From: Pseudomonas songnenensis
GTDB taxonomy: Bacteria > Pseudomonadota > Gammaproteobacteria > Pseudomonadales > Pseudomonadaceae
Direction of reading: 5' to 3'
Length of the DNA stretch: 64,000 nucleotides
Assembly: GCF_003696315.1 (NCBI RefSeq)
Contig: NZ_RFFN01000002.1
Location: 62,001 to 126,000 of the forward strand
Below the pieces are notes generated by a model. The model ran no database searches and was not told the DNA's origin. It saw only the letters and a list, made by a program, of their open reading frames with translations. Shown here one piece after another: positions 53,306 through 64,000 of the stretch (position 1 is its first letter; each line of letters starts with the position of its first letter). Both the position numbers and the translations under genes were made by a program.

Positions 53306-53725
53306 CTAGAGCTCGACCCGTTGCGGATCATAGCCCTGACGGCGATACAGGCGGAAATTCTCCCGGCAGGCGGTCAGCAGTTGTGGCTCCTGATTGACGA
53401 TCTCGATGATCCGGCTGAACTGGTCAAGATGCGGCGAAAGCGTCGATGCCAGGTTGATCAGCAGCCCCTGGGCGAACGGCGGCGCCTGATCGATACCGAT
53501 GACCACGGGTGTCTGTGGTTCATCGGCATCCTGCTCGTGGGGAATGAAGCGCTCGGCGCGAAAGCTCCAGAGCAGCTCGTCGAGCTCGTTGGACTGCGCT
53601 GCGTCCACGCAACGGATGAAGACGTGCATGCCGTGCTGCCAGCCCTTGGCTGCCAGCTGACAGGCCGCTCGCAAGCGGGCGAGCGGGCTGTCGTCCGGCA
53701 GTACGTAGAACTCGACCCGGGTCAT
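53306..53725 (-). CDS. holC: DNA polymerase III subunit chi
   Basis: A 139-residue clamp-loader accessory subunit that links the replisome to single-strand binding protein. RVEFYVLPDDSPLARLRAAC at the start, then QLAAKGWQHGMHVFIRC, ELDELLWSFRAERFIPHE and PVVIGIDQAP are HolC family motifs; the length is near the E. coli 147. It stands in the classical order pepA-holC-(hypothetical)-valS with short gaps. Confidence 0.94.
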   Translation of the reverse strand: MTRVEFYVLPDDSPLARLRAACQLAAKGWQHGMHVFIRCVDAAQSNELDELLWSFRAERFIPHEQDADEPQTPVVIGIDQAPPFAQGLLINLASTLSPHLDQFSRIIEIVNQEPQLLTACRENFRLYRRQGYDPQRVEL

Positions 53726-53798
53726 GATCGTGCTCCGCCCGAGCCGACCGGCGTGAGACCGCTCCGGCCCGAGGGTGCATGCGCGACGGCCGGCATCG

Positions 53799-55370
<1,572 letters not shown>

Positions 55371-55555
55371 CTAACGACTGCGCTAGGCTAGAAACGTTGC
55401 AATCGGCCGTGCTTCGGCGATTGCCCCGGCGCGGCGATGATTCGCGTCCGGTCGGTGTGCCATTACCTATTTCCAACGGTCTGCTGCGGCGGGCCGGCAA
55501 CTGGCGGCTAGTTTGAGCGTTGCCGCCAGAGCCTGACAACCCTGGAGTGTCTGGT

Positions 55556-56677
55556 TTGATCGTCTTTCGTTACCTGTCCCGAGAGCTGCTGGTCACCATG
55601 AGCGCGGTCAGCGCCGTGCTGCTGGTGATCATCATGAGCGGCCGCTTCATCAAGTATCTGGCGCAGGCTGCGCAGGGGGTGCTCGATCCCGGCGTGCTGT
55701 TGCTGATCATGGGATTTCGTCTGCCCGGTTTCCTTCAGTTGATCCTTCCTCTTGGGCTGTTCCTGGGCATCCTGCTGGCCTACGGCCGTCTCTACCTGGA
55801 AAGCGAGATGACCGTGCTCTCGGCGACCGGCATGAGCCAGCGCCGTTTGCTGGCCTACAGCATGGCGCCGGCCGCGCTGGTGGCGGCACTGGTGGGTTGG
55901 CTGAGCCTGGGTCTGGCACCGCAAGGTATCGCCGAGGTGGATCGCATCCTCAATCAGCAGGATTCGCTGACCGAGTTCGACACGCTGGTCCCGGGGCGCT
56001 TCCAGACGCTGCGTGGTGGCTCACGCGTGACCTACACCCGTGAGCTCTCGGCTGACCGCAGTGAGCTGGGTGGGGTGTTCATTTCCGAAACCAACGTGTC
56101 GCGTCAGACCGGCAAGGAAAGCGGGTTGTCGGTGCTGGTTGCCGAAAGCGGCCGGCAGGAGATCCAGCCTGACGGCAGTCGCTACCTGATTCTGGAAAAC
56201 GGTTATCGCTACGACGGCAATCCGGGGCAGGCCGACTATCGCGCGATCCAGTACGACACCTACGGTGTGCTGCTTCCCAAGCCAGAAGTGAGCATGGAAC
56301 TGAGCGAGCGCGAGGCGATGCCGACCCGCGAGCTGCTGGGCAGCGACAACGTGCGCCATCAGACCGAGCTGCAGTGGCGGCTATCTCTGCCGCTGCTGGT
56401 GTTCGTCGTCACGGTGCTGGCTGTGCCGCTGGCGAAGGTCAACCCGCGGCAGGGACGCTTCCTCAAGCTGCTGCCAGCCATCCTGCTTTACATGACCTAT
56501 CTCGCATTGTTGATCGCCGTACGCGGCGCGCTGGACAAGGGGCGTCTGCCAATGGCGCTGGGGCTGTGGTGGGTGCATGGGCTGTTCCTGGCGATCGGTC
56601 TGCTGATGCTGTTCTGGGAGCCGATCCGGCTGCGAATGAGCAGACGCCGGATGCAGCGGGAGATGGCTCATGGTTAA
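55556..56677 (+). CDS. lptF: LPS export ABC transporter permease LptF
   Basis: A 373-residue inner-membrane permease that with LptG and LptB2 pulls lipopolysaccharide from the inner membrane. Three helices precede and three follow a periplasmic beta-jellyroll (about residues 120-270). The sequence starts IVFRYLSRELLVTMSAVSAV, with ILPLGLFLGILLAYGRLYLESEM as the coupling-helix region. The start is a TTG at 55556 with GGAG 8 bases upstream; no ATG is suitably placed. Overlaps lptG by 8 bases. Confidence 0.95.
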   Translation: MIVFRYLSRELLVTMSAVSAVLLVIIMSGRFIKYLAQAAQGVLDPGVLLLIMGFRLPGFLQLILPLGLFLGILLAYGRLYLESEMTVLSATGMSQRRLLAYSMAPAALVAALVGWLSLGLAPQGIAEVDRILNQQDSLTEFDTLVPGRFQTLRGGSRVTYTRELSADRSELGGVFISETNVSRQTGKESGLSVLVAESGRQEIQPDGSRYLILENGYRYDGNPGQADYRAIQYDTYGVLLPKPEVSMELSEREAMPTRELLGSDNVRHQTELQWRLSLPLLVFVVTVLAVPLAKVNPRQGRFLKLLPAILLYMTYLALLIAVRGALDKGRLPMALGLWWVHGLFLAIGLLMLFWEPIRLRMSRRRMQREMAHG

Positions 56678-57731
56678 GCTCGATCGCTACATCGGTATTC
56701 ATGTCTTTCTCGCGATTCTGACCGTCCTCGGCATCATCGTCGGATTGGCGCTGCTGTTCGCTTTCATCGATGAGCTGGGTGATGTCCAGGGCGGCTATGG
56801 TCTGGGCGACGCCCTGCAGTACGTGCTGCTTACCTCGCCGCGTCGGCTGTATGAAATGCTGCCGATGGCTGCCCTGATCGGTTGTCTTATCGGTCTCGGC
56901 ACCCTGGCCAGCAGCAGTGAGCTGACTATCATGCGCGCCGCCGGCGTCTCGCTGGGGCGTATCGTGATGGCGGTGATGAAACCGATGCTGGTGCTGCTCA
57001 TCGCAGGCATCCTGATCGGCGAGTATGTCGCACCTGCCACCGAGGATGTCGCTCAGGCCCGACGTTCGCTGGCGCAAGGCGCGGGCGAGGCGCAGAGCAG
57101 CAAGCGCGGATTGTGGCATCGCCAGGAGAACGAATTCGTCCACGTCAATGCCGTGCAGCCCGGTGGCGTTCTGGTCGGCGTGACGCGCTATCGCTTTGAC
57201 GATGAGCGCCGCCTGCTGGCGTCCAGCTTTGCCCGTCGTGCCACCTACCAGGGGGATCACTGGAAGCTCGAGAACATTTCGACGACGCATTTTCGCGGCG
57301 ACCACACCGAAGTGCTGCGCGCGCCGGAAGAGCGTTGGGATGTTCAGCTGACTCCTCAGCTGCTTGGCACTGTGGTGATGGAGCCGGAAGCGCTGTCGAT
57401 CACTGGACTGTGGCGTTATATCCACTATCTCGGCGAGCAGGGTTTGAACAATGGTCGTTACTGGCTGGCGTTCTGGACCAAGGTCCTGCAGCCGGCAGTG
57501 ACCGTTGCGCTGGTTCTGCTGGCGATCTCGTTCATCTTCGGGCCACTGCGTTCGGTCACGCTCGGTCAGCGCATCTTTACCGGTGTGGTGGTCGGCTTCG
57601 TGTTCCGCATCATCCAGGATCTGCTCGGCCCCGCGAGCCAGGTGTTCGGCTTCTCGCCGTTGCTGGCGGTGGTGCTGCCGGCGAGCGTCTGTGCGCTGAT
57701 CGGCGCCTGGCTGTTGCGTCGGGCGGGCTAG
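56670..57731 (+). CDS. lptG: LPS export ABC transporter permease LptG
   Basis: A 353-residue partner of LptF with the same six-helix plus periplasmic jellyroll layout. Landmarks are KLDRYIGIHVFLAILTVLGI, LPMAALIGCLIGLGTLASSSEL and FGPLRSVTLGQRIFTGVVVGF. The ATG at 56670 lies inside the end of lptF, so the two are coupled. It converges on the RDD-family gene with 68 bases between stops. Confidence 0.96.
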   Translation: MVKLDRYIGIHVFLAILTVLGIIVGLALLFAFIDELGDVQGGYGLGDALQYVLLTSPRRLYEMLPMAALIGCLIGLGTLASSSELTIMRAAGVSLGRIVMAVMKPMLVLLIAGILIGEYVAPATEDVAQARRSLAQGAGEAQSSKRGLWHRQENEFVHVNAVQPGGVLVGVTRYRFDDERRLLASSFARRATYQGDHWKLENISTTHFRGDHTEVLRAPEERWDVQLTPQLLGTVVMEPEALSITGLWRYIHYLGEQGLNNGRYWLAFWTKVLQPAVTVALVLLAISFIFGPLRSVTLGQRIFTGVVVGFVFRIIQDLLGPASQVFGFSPLLAVVLPASVCALIGAWLLRRAG

Positions 57732-57799
57732 TGGCCGGCCTTCGCTGTATGCCAGCGAGGCCATGCCTGTCGGCGAAAGGGCGCTCGGTTAGCGGACGC

Positions 57800-58297
57800 C
57801 TACTTCTTGTGAATGTTCTTCGGCAGCTGAACGGCCTGGCTGTCGGAGTAGATGTCGTGCCAGGTGCGCTTTTGCTTGTCGATAAGCATCCACCAGTAGC
57901 CCATGCCCAGGCATAGCAAGGAAACCACTGCGATCAGGAAGCGCAGCAGCGCTTGCCAGAGATCGATAGCGCGCCCGTCCGGGTTCTGGATTCGGATGCC
58001 CCATACCTGCATGCCGAGCGTCTGACCGTTGTGGGTCCAGAACTTGGCAAAGAAGCCGAACAGGCTGAACAGCAGCAGGGTCGAGAGCAGCGGGTCGATG
58101 TCCAGGCGGCCGGCGTCAGCCAGCATCTGCAGCTGTTCGCTGCCGTAGAGCAGTCGCAGTAGCACCTGCTGATAGAGCAGGGTGACCACCATCATCAGTG
58201 CGATGCATAGCAGGCTGTCATAGAACATCGCTGCCAGTCGGCGCAGCAGGCCGGCGGCGGGGAATTGGCCCTGCGGGCTGAGCAGATGTCGGCGCAT
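57800..58297 (-). CDS. RDD-family membrane protein
   Basis: A 165-residue inner-membrane protein with three or four helices. The RDD features are AAGLLRRLAAMFYDSLLCIALM at the start (Arg and Asp-bearing helix) and QTLGMQVWGIRIQNPDGR in the middle. Role unknown; some RDD proteins have been linked to ion transport. It lies downstream of the cold-shock gene terminator on the same strand. Confidence 0.9.
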   Translation of the reverse strand: MRRHLLSPQGQFPAAGLLRRLAAMFYDSLLCIALMMVVTLLYQQVLLRLLYGSEQLQMLADAGRLDIDPLLSTLLLFSLFGFFAKFWTHNGQTLGMQVWGIRIQNPDGRAIDLWQALLRFLIAVVSLLCLGMGYWWMLIDKQKRTWHDIYSDSQAVQLPKNIHKK

Positions 58298-58350
58298 TGC
58301 TGGTCTCGATCAAGGGGAAGGCGGCGCATTCTACGGAACTGCGCGCATAA

Positions 58351-58382
58351 AAAAGCCCCTGATGTTGCCATCAGGGGCTTTT
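58351..58382 (-). terminator. Intrinsic terminator after cold-shock gene
   Basis: A perfect 14-bp stem (58351-58364 with 58369-58382) with loop TTGC, flanked by A-runs and T-runs so that it can act in both directions. It lies 12 bases past the cold-shock gene stop. Confidence 0.92.
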
Positions 58383-58394
58383 CGGAGAGAAGGC

Positions 58395-58607
58395 TTAGCC
58401 CAGGATCTGAACCTGGTCTGCCTGCATGCCCTTTTGACCTTGCACAGCGACGAAGCTGACTTTCTGGCCTTCTTTCAGGCTCTTGAAGCCGTTGCCTTCG
58501 ATCGCGCGGAAGTGCACGAACAGATCCGGACCGCTCTCGGGAGTGATGAAACCAAAACCTTTCTCGTCGTTAAACCACTTGACGGTACCGTTCTGACGAT
58601 TCGACAT
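58395..58607 (-). CDS. Cold-shock protein, CspA family
   Basis: A 70-residue single-strand nucleic-acid binding protein, acting as an RNA chaperone. RNP1 is KGFGFIT and RNP2 is LFVHFRAI, after the family start [10 protein letters not shown]. The ATG at 58607 is standard. Upstream lies a long AT-richer untranslated region, normal for cold-shock genes whose leaders control translation. Which paralog (CapA/CapB/CspD) it is cannot be said by eye. Confidence 0.95.
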   Translation of the reverse strand: MSNRQNGTVKWFNDEKGFGFITPESGPDLFVHFRAIEGNGFKSLKEGQKVSFVAVQGQKGMQADQVQILG

Positions 58608-59101
58608 GTCTTTGTATCCTTGAAGCTCAAAAGTAGAATTGCCCCCGCAAAGCAGGAAGCTGGAACTGGTTGCAAGGAGTAAGAGAGTCGAGCGGAGTAG
58701 CGGATCTGAAGATCTACTGCACCAGGTCACGATTCAACAGCGACCCATGCAAACACAGTGGGCACACTCTACGATAACTCGCCAGGGAATGCCAACCCCT
58801 CGGAGCCATAGAATTTGCCTGTCCAGGCGGCGCCGTTCGGCGCTTTTGAGGTGGGCGCGACTCGCTGTGTCCACTGCCGTGGGGAGTCATGCCGCGTGCC
58901 GACCGCATCGATGACGATGTCAGTCTGCAGGAAATCGGTGTTGCCATTTTGCGTGCTGTACCGCAGATCCATGCTGAGTGCGAGATGGTTGCGTACTGCC
59001 TGATGCTCTTGACGCTTCGCTATTGCGAGTCGCCGTCTCTAGCGTTCCGGTTTGCCGGCGCTGAGTGGCTTGCAGCGTAGCTGCGTGTAGCGATTCACTG
59101 A
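58608..59101. other. Region between cold-shock gene and tRNA-Leu, no assured gene
   Basis: This 494-base stretch probably holds the cold-shock gene leader at its left end. A 67-codon frame on the minus strand (58769-58972, starting MDLRYSTQNGNTDFLQTDIV) lacks a clear ribosome-binding site and any family feature, so it is not called as a gene. Base composition is slightly lower in GC than the neighbours. Confidence 0.4.
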
Positions 59102-59188
59102 TGGTGCCTCGAGAGAGACTCGAACTCTCACGTTGTTACCAACGGCGGATTTTGAATCCGCTGCGTCTACCGATTCCGCCATCGAGGC
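59102..59188 (-). tRNA. tRNA-Leu, anticodon CAA
   Basis: An 87-base class II tRNA with encoded CCA. The acceptor GCCTCGA at the 5' end pairs with TCGAGGC, the anticodon loop TTCAAAA gives CAA (complement of 59152-59154), a long variable arm follows, and the T arm holds GTTCGAG. It reads UUG leucine codons. A near-consensus promoter lies just upstream. Confidence 0.97.
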
Positions 59189-59201
59189 ACAGTGGGCGCG
59201 C

Positions 59202-59230
59202 AGTATAGGGATGTGAGGTGCGATGGTCAA
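59202..59230 (-). promoter_or_regulatory. Sigma-70 promoter of tRNA-Leu
   Basis: On the minus strand TTGACC (complement of 59225-59230) and TATACT (complement of 59202-59207) are separated by 17 bases. The expected transcription start is a few bases before the mature tRNA 5' end at 59188. The spacer ends are followed by a GCGC-rich stretch typical of stringent discriminators. Confidence 0.88.
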
Positions 59231-59300
59231 TCGTTTGGCGTGGCCAGATAGGCGCCTTTCGGATAAGATTTGCGCCCTTTCCGCGTCCTGAATCCTGTCC

Positions 59301-61480
<2,180 letters not shown>

Positions 61481-61522
61481 CGTGCCAGAGCAAAACAATC
61501 CTTTCTGCAACAGGAGTGCTAC

Positions 61523-61852
61523 ATGAGCTTTCTGATTCCCGCCGCCTATGCCCAGGAGGCTGCCGCTGGTCCTGCCGGCACTGGCTTTGAGTGGGTGTTT
61601 CTGGTCGGTTTTCTGGTCATCTTCTACCTGATGATCTGGCGCCCCCAGTCCAAGCGTGCCAAGGAACACAAGAACCTGATCGCCGGCCTGCAGAAGGGCG
61701 ACGAAGTGGTCACCTCCGGCGGAATCGCTGGCAAGGTCACCAAGGTCGCCGATGACTTCGTGGTCATCGAGGTGTCCGACAACGTTGAGCTGAAGTTCCA
61801 GAAAGTGGCAATCGCTGCAACGTTGCCCAAGGGCACACTGAAAGCCATCTGA
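61523..61852 (+). CDS. yajC: Preprotein translocase accessory subunit YajC
   Basis: A 109-residue single-span inner-membrane protein associated with SecDF. One helix at about residues 20-40 (WVFLVGFLVIFYLMIWRPQ) is followed by KRAKEHKNLIAGLQKGDEVVTSGG and a small beta domain. It keeps the standard order tgt-yajC-secD-secF. An AGGAG stands before the ATG at 61523. Confidence 0.96.
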   Translation: MSFLIPAAYAQEAAAGPAGTGFEWVFLVGFLVIFYLMIWRPQSKRAKEHKNLIAGLQKGDEVVTSGGIAGKVTKVADDFVVIEVSDNVELKFQKVAIAATLPKGTLKAI

Positions 61853-61873
61853 GCTGACTTCATTCAACACCGA

Positions 61874-61894
61874 CGGGGCGCGCAAGGCGCCCCG
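61874..61894 (+). other. Hairpin between yajC and secD
   Basis: CGGGGCGC and GCGCCCCG pair in an 8-bp stem with a 5-base loop. No U-tract follows (CGTTCATTAAAC), so full termination is unlikely; it may attenuate or stabilise the message. Confidence 0.5.
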
Positions 61895-61916
61895 CGTTCA
61901 TTAAACGGGCTGCGTC

Positions 61917-63785
61917 ATGCTCAATAGATTCCCTCTTTGGAAATACCTGCTGATTCTGGCAGTGCTCGCGATCGCCTTTGTTTATTCGGCACCCAATCTC
62001 TATCCGGACGATCCGGCGATCCAGGTCACCGGTGCCAGCACGGCGCAGGAAATCGGAACCGAAGACCTCGAACGCATCAGCAAAGCGCTCGTGGATGGCG
62101 GTATCGCTGTCAAGTCTGCATCGCTCGACGAGCAGGGGCGCGGCGGCCTGGTGCGTCTGGAACGCCAAGATGACCAGTTGCCGGCGAAAGACATTGTCCG
62201 CCGCACGCTCGGCGACGCCTATGTCGTTGCCCTCAATCTGGCACCTACAACGCCCGACTGGCTGCGCAGTCTTGGTGCGAGCCCGATGAAACTGGGTCTG
62301 GATCTCTCCGGCGGTGTGCACTTCCTCCTGGAAGTCGACATGGAAAAGGCCATCGAGACGCGACTTAACGTTTCCGAGGGCGAGGTCAAGAGTCTGCTGC
62401 GCAAGGAGCGCGTGCGCTATCGCAGCCTGCCGAATCTGAAAGATGCCGTGCAGCTGGGCTTCGCCGATGAGGCCACGCTTAGTAATGCGCAGTCGCTGAT
62501 CCGCAAGAACTTCACGGACTTCGAGCTGACCTCCTCCGAGCGCAACGGTCAATTCGTGCTGCGCCTGACGCTGACCGAGGCCAAGCTGGCAGAGATTCGT
62601 GAGTACTCGATCAAGCAGAACCTGACTACGGTGCGCAATCGCGTCAACGAGCTGGGTGTTGCCGAGCCGCTGGTGCAGCGCCAGGGCGCCAACCGGATCG
62701 TAGTCGAGCTGCCGGGCGTCCAGGACACTGCCGAAGCCAAGCGTATTCTCGGCAAGACGGCGAATCTGGAGTTCCGTCTGGCGGCCGATGCCGACGCATC
62801 ACGGGCTTCCACCGAGGCGTTCGAGTTCCGCCAGGAAGGCCGTCCGCCGGTCCAGTTGGAGCGCACGCTGATCATCACCGGCGATCAGGTGACCGATGCG
62901 CAGGCCAGCTACGACGAGAACGGTCGTCCGCAGGTCAATATCCGTCTCGATGGCCACGGCGGCGATCTGATGAATCGTGCCACGCGCAACAATGTCGGTC
63001 GCAGCATGGCCGTGATCTTCATCGAGCAGCGGCCGCTGACTCGCTACGTGCGGCAGATGGTCGATGGCGTCGAACAGGAAGTGCGCGTCGAAACCTTCCA
63101 GGAAGAGAAGAAGATCATCAGTCTGGCGACTATCCAGTCGCCGCTCGGCAGTCAGTTCCGTATCACCGGTCTCGACGGCCAGGGTGAGTCGTCGGAGCTG
63201 GCGTTGCTGTTGCGCGCTGGTGGCTTGGCCGCGCCGATGTATTTCGCCGAAGAGCGCACCATTGGCCCGAGCCTGGGAGCCGAGAACATCAAGCTGGGCG
63301 TTCAGGCAGCGATGTGGGGCTTCCTCTTCGTCGCCATCTTCATGGTGCTGATCTACAAGTTCTTCGGTGTGCTGGCGACGATTGCGCTGCTCTTCAATAT
63401 GGTGGTACTGACCGCCATGATGTCGATGCTCAATGCCACGCTAACCCTGCCCGGTATTGCCGGTATTGTGCTCACCATGGGTATGGCGGTAGACGCCAAC
63501 GTACTGATCTTCTCGCGAATTCGTGAGGAAATTGCCAATGGCATGTCGATTCAGCGCGCCATCCATGAGGGTTTCGATCGGGCTTTCTCGGCGATCGTCG
63601 ACGGCAACCTGACCACCTTGCTGGTGGGCGGCATTCTGTTCGCCATGGGTACCGGCCCGATCAAGGGCTTTGCGGTGACTCTGTCGATCGGCATCCTGAC
63701 GTCGATGTTCACTGCAATCATCGTGACGCGCGGCATGGTCAACCTGATCTACGGTGGCCGCGATCTCAAGAAGCTGTGGATTTAA
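61917..63785 (+). CDS. secD: Protein translocase subunit SecD
   Basis: A 622-residue inner-membrane RND-type subunit that uses the proton gradient to complete protein export. It has a first helix (WKYLLILAVLAIAFVYSAPN), a large periplasmic P1 region, the LGLDLSGGVHFLLEVDME motif near residue 125, and a C-terminal helix bundle with MGMAVDANVLIFSRIREE and the end GRDLKKLWI. Length matches E. coli SecD (615). Confidence 0.97.
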   Translation: MLNRFPLWKYLLILAVLAIAFVYSAPNLYPDDPAIQVTGASTAQEIGTEDLERISKALVDGGIAVKSASLDEQGRGGLVRLERQDDQLPAKDIVRRTLGDAYVVALNLAPTTPDWLRSLGASPMKLGLDLSGGVHFLLEVDMEKAIETRLNVSEGEVKSLLRKERVRYRSLPNLKDAVQLGFADEATLSNAQSLIRKNFTDFELTSSERNGQFVLRLTLTEAKLAEIREYSIKQNLTTVRNRVNELGVAEPLVQRQGANRIVVELPGVQDTAEAKRILGKTANLEFRLAADADASRASTEAFEFRQEGRPPVQLERTLIITGDQVTDAQASYDENGRPQVNIRLDGHGGDLMNRATRNNVGRSMAVIFIEQRPLTRYVRQMVDGVEQEVRVETFQEEKKIISLATIQSPLGSQFRITGLDGQGESSELALLLRAGGLAAPMYFAEERTIGPSLGAENIKLGVQAAMWGFLFVAIFMVLIYKFFGVLATIALLFNMVVLTAMMSMLNATLTLPGIAGIVLTMGMAVDANVLIFSRIREEIANGMSIQRAIHEGFDRAFSAIVDGNLTTLLVGGILFAMGTGPIKGFAVTLSIGILTSMFTAIIVTRGMVNLIYGGRDLKKLWI

Positions 63786-63797
63786 GGGGCTAGCACG

Positions 63798-64000
63798 ATG
63801 AAGCGCGTAATCAATTTCATGGGCGTCCGTCATGTGGCCTTCGCTCTTACCGTGCTGCTGACGGTTGCTTCGCTGGCCAGTCTGGTAGTAAAGGGGCTGA
63901 ATTTCGGTCTGGACTTCACCGGCGGCACATTGATCGAGCTGGGCTACGAGCGCCCGGTCGAGCTCGAGCAGGTTCGTGGGCAGTTGGTCCAGTCCGGTTT
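63798..64000 (+). CDS. secF: Protein translocase subunit SecF (partial)
   Basis: The first 67 codons of SecF, cut by the right edge. The ATG at 63798 follows the secD stop by 12 bases. Visible are the first helix (HVAFALTVLLTVASLASLVV) and the SecF motif GLNFGLDFTGGTLIELGYE. Confidence 0.95.
   Translation, partial: MKRVINFMGVRHVAFALTVLLTVASLASLVVKGLNFGLDFTGGTLIELGYERPVELEQVRGQLVQSG

Noticed and set aside
57737-57762. Possible terminator hairpin after lptG
   Set aside because: The stem is interrupted and has no T-tract; convergent genes end nearby but the signal is too weak.
58769-58972. A 67-codon minus-strand frame between the cold-shock gene and tRNA-Leu
   Set aside because: No Shine-Dalgarno, no family resemblance, and it may be chance; kept only as a note in the intergenic entry.

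Overview
The window is a continuous stretch of GC-rich (about 63-65% by eye) pseudomonad chromosome. Gene orders such as pepA-holC-valS divergent from lptFG, tRNA-Leu(CAA) next to queA-tgt-yajC-secDF, and the PuuD/PuuE-type urate pathway fit a Pseudomonas of the stutzeri group (Stutzerimonas); the species is inferred, not shown. No insertion sequence, prophage, CRISPR array or rRNA was seen, and no gene looks frameshifted.

Positions 1-2.7 kb hold the end of an EmrAB-type efflux pair and a RutR-like TetR regulator. From about 2.7 to 31.1 kb lies a purine salvage and degradation region. Two Tsx-like outer-membrane channels (2806-4647), three NCS2 carriers of different subfamilies (XanP-like 4732-6276, UacT-like 8096-9436, guanine/hypoxanthine-type 15630-16976) and a BMP-family binding protein (28464-29555) would bring purines in. 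8-oxoguanine deaminase (29759-31114) and guanine deaminase (20993-22300) feed XdhABC (22388-27188). Urate is then processed by the cytochrome-linked urate hydroxylase PuuD, 5-hydroxyisourate hydrolase, OHCU decarboxylase, allantoinase PuuE, allantoicase and ureidoglycolate lyase (9584-14685), ending in glyoxylate and urea. A 2-oxoglutarate/Fe(II)-type oxygenase of unknown substrate sits beside xdhA. A KefB/YbaL-like antiporter, a LysE-type exporter and a zinc-type ABC importer with a Zur-box-like site are interspersed.

Two operator families can be read by eye in this region. One, TTGTRYACAA, occurs at xanP, between puuE and uraH (twice), and between the guanine/hypoxanthine carrier and a GntR/FCD regulator (twice). 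The other, a TGAC-N6-GTCA-type palindrome resembling the E. coli RutR site, occurs before the guanine/hypoxanthine carrier, twice before xdhA, and before the BMP protein. A candidate regulator for each is encoded here (GntR 17324-18079; RutR-like TetR 2069-2683).

From 31.3 to 49.5 kb the content is mixed housekeeping and accessory: an SDR, a CtpF-like P-type ATPase, MltF, a GIY-YIG protein, a GST, a DUF4344 peptidase overlapping a PPK2, NdpA, a UbiA-family prenyltransferase, two MFS carriers, a 39-codon coupled membrane peptide, a 63-residue protein behind a Pho-box-like sequence, RlmF, an SLC13 carrier, a small winged-helix protein and NhaD. From 49.9 to 64 kb the window is core genome: valS, holC, pepA, lptFG, an RDD protein, a cold-shock protein, tRNA-Leu with a near-consensus promoter, queA, tgt, yajC, secD and the start of secF.
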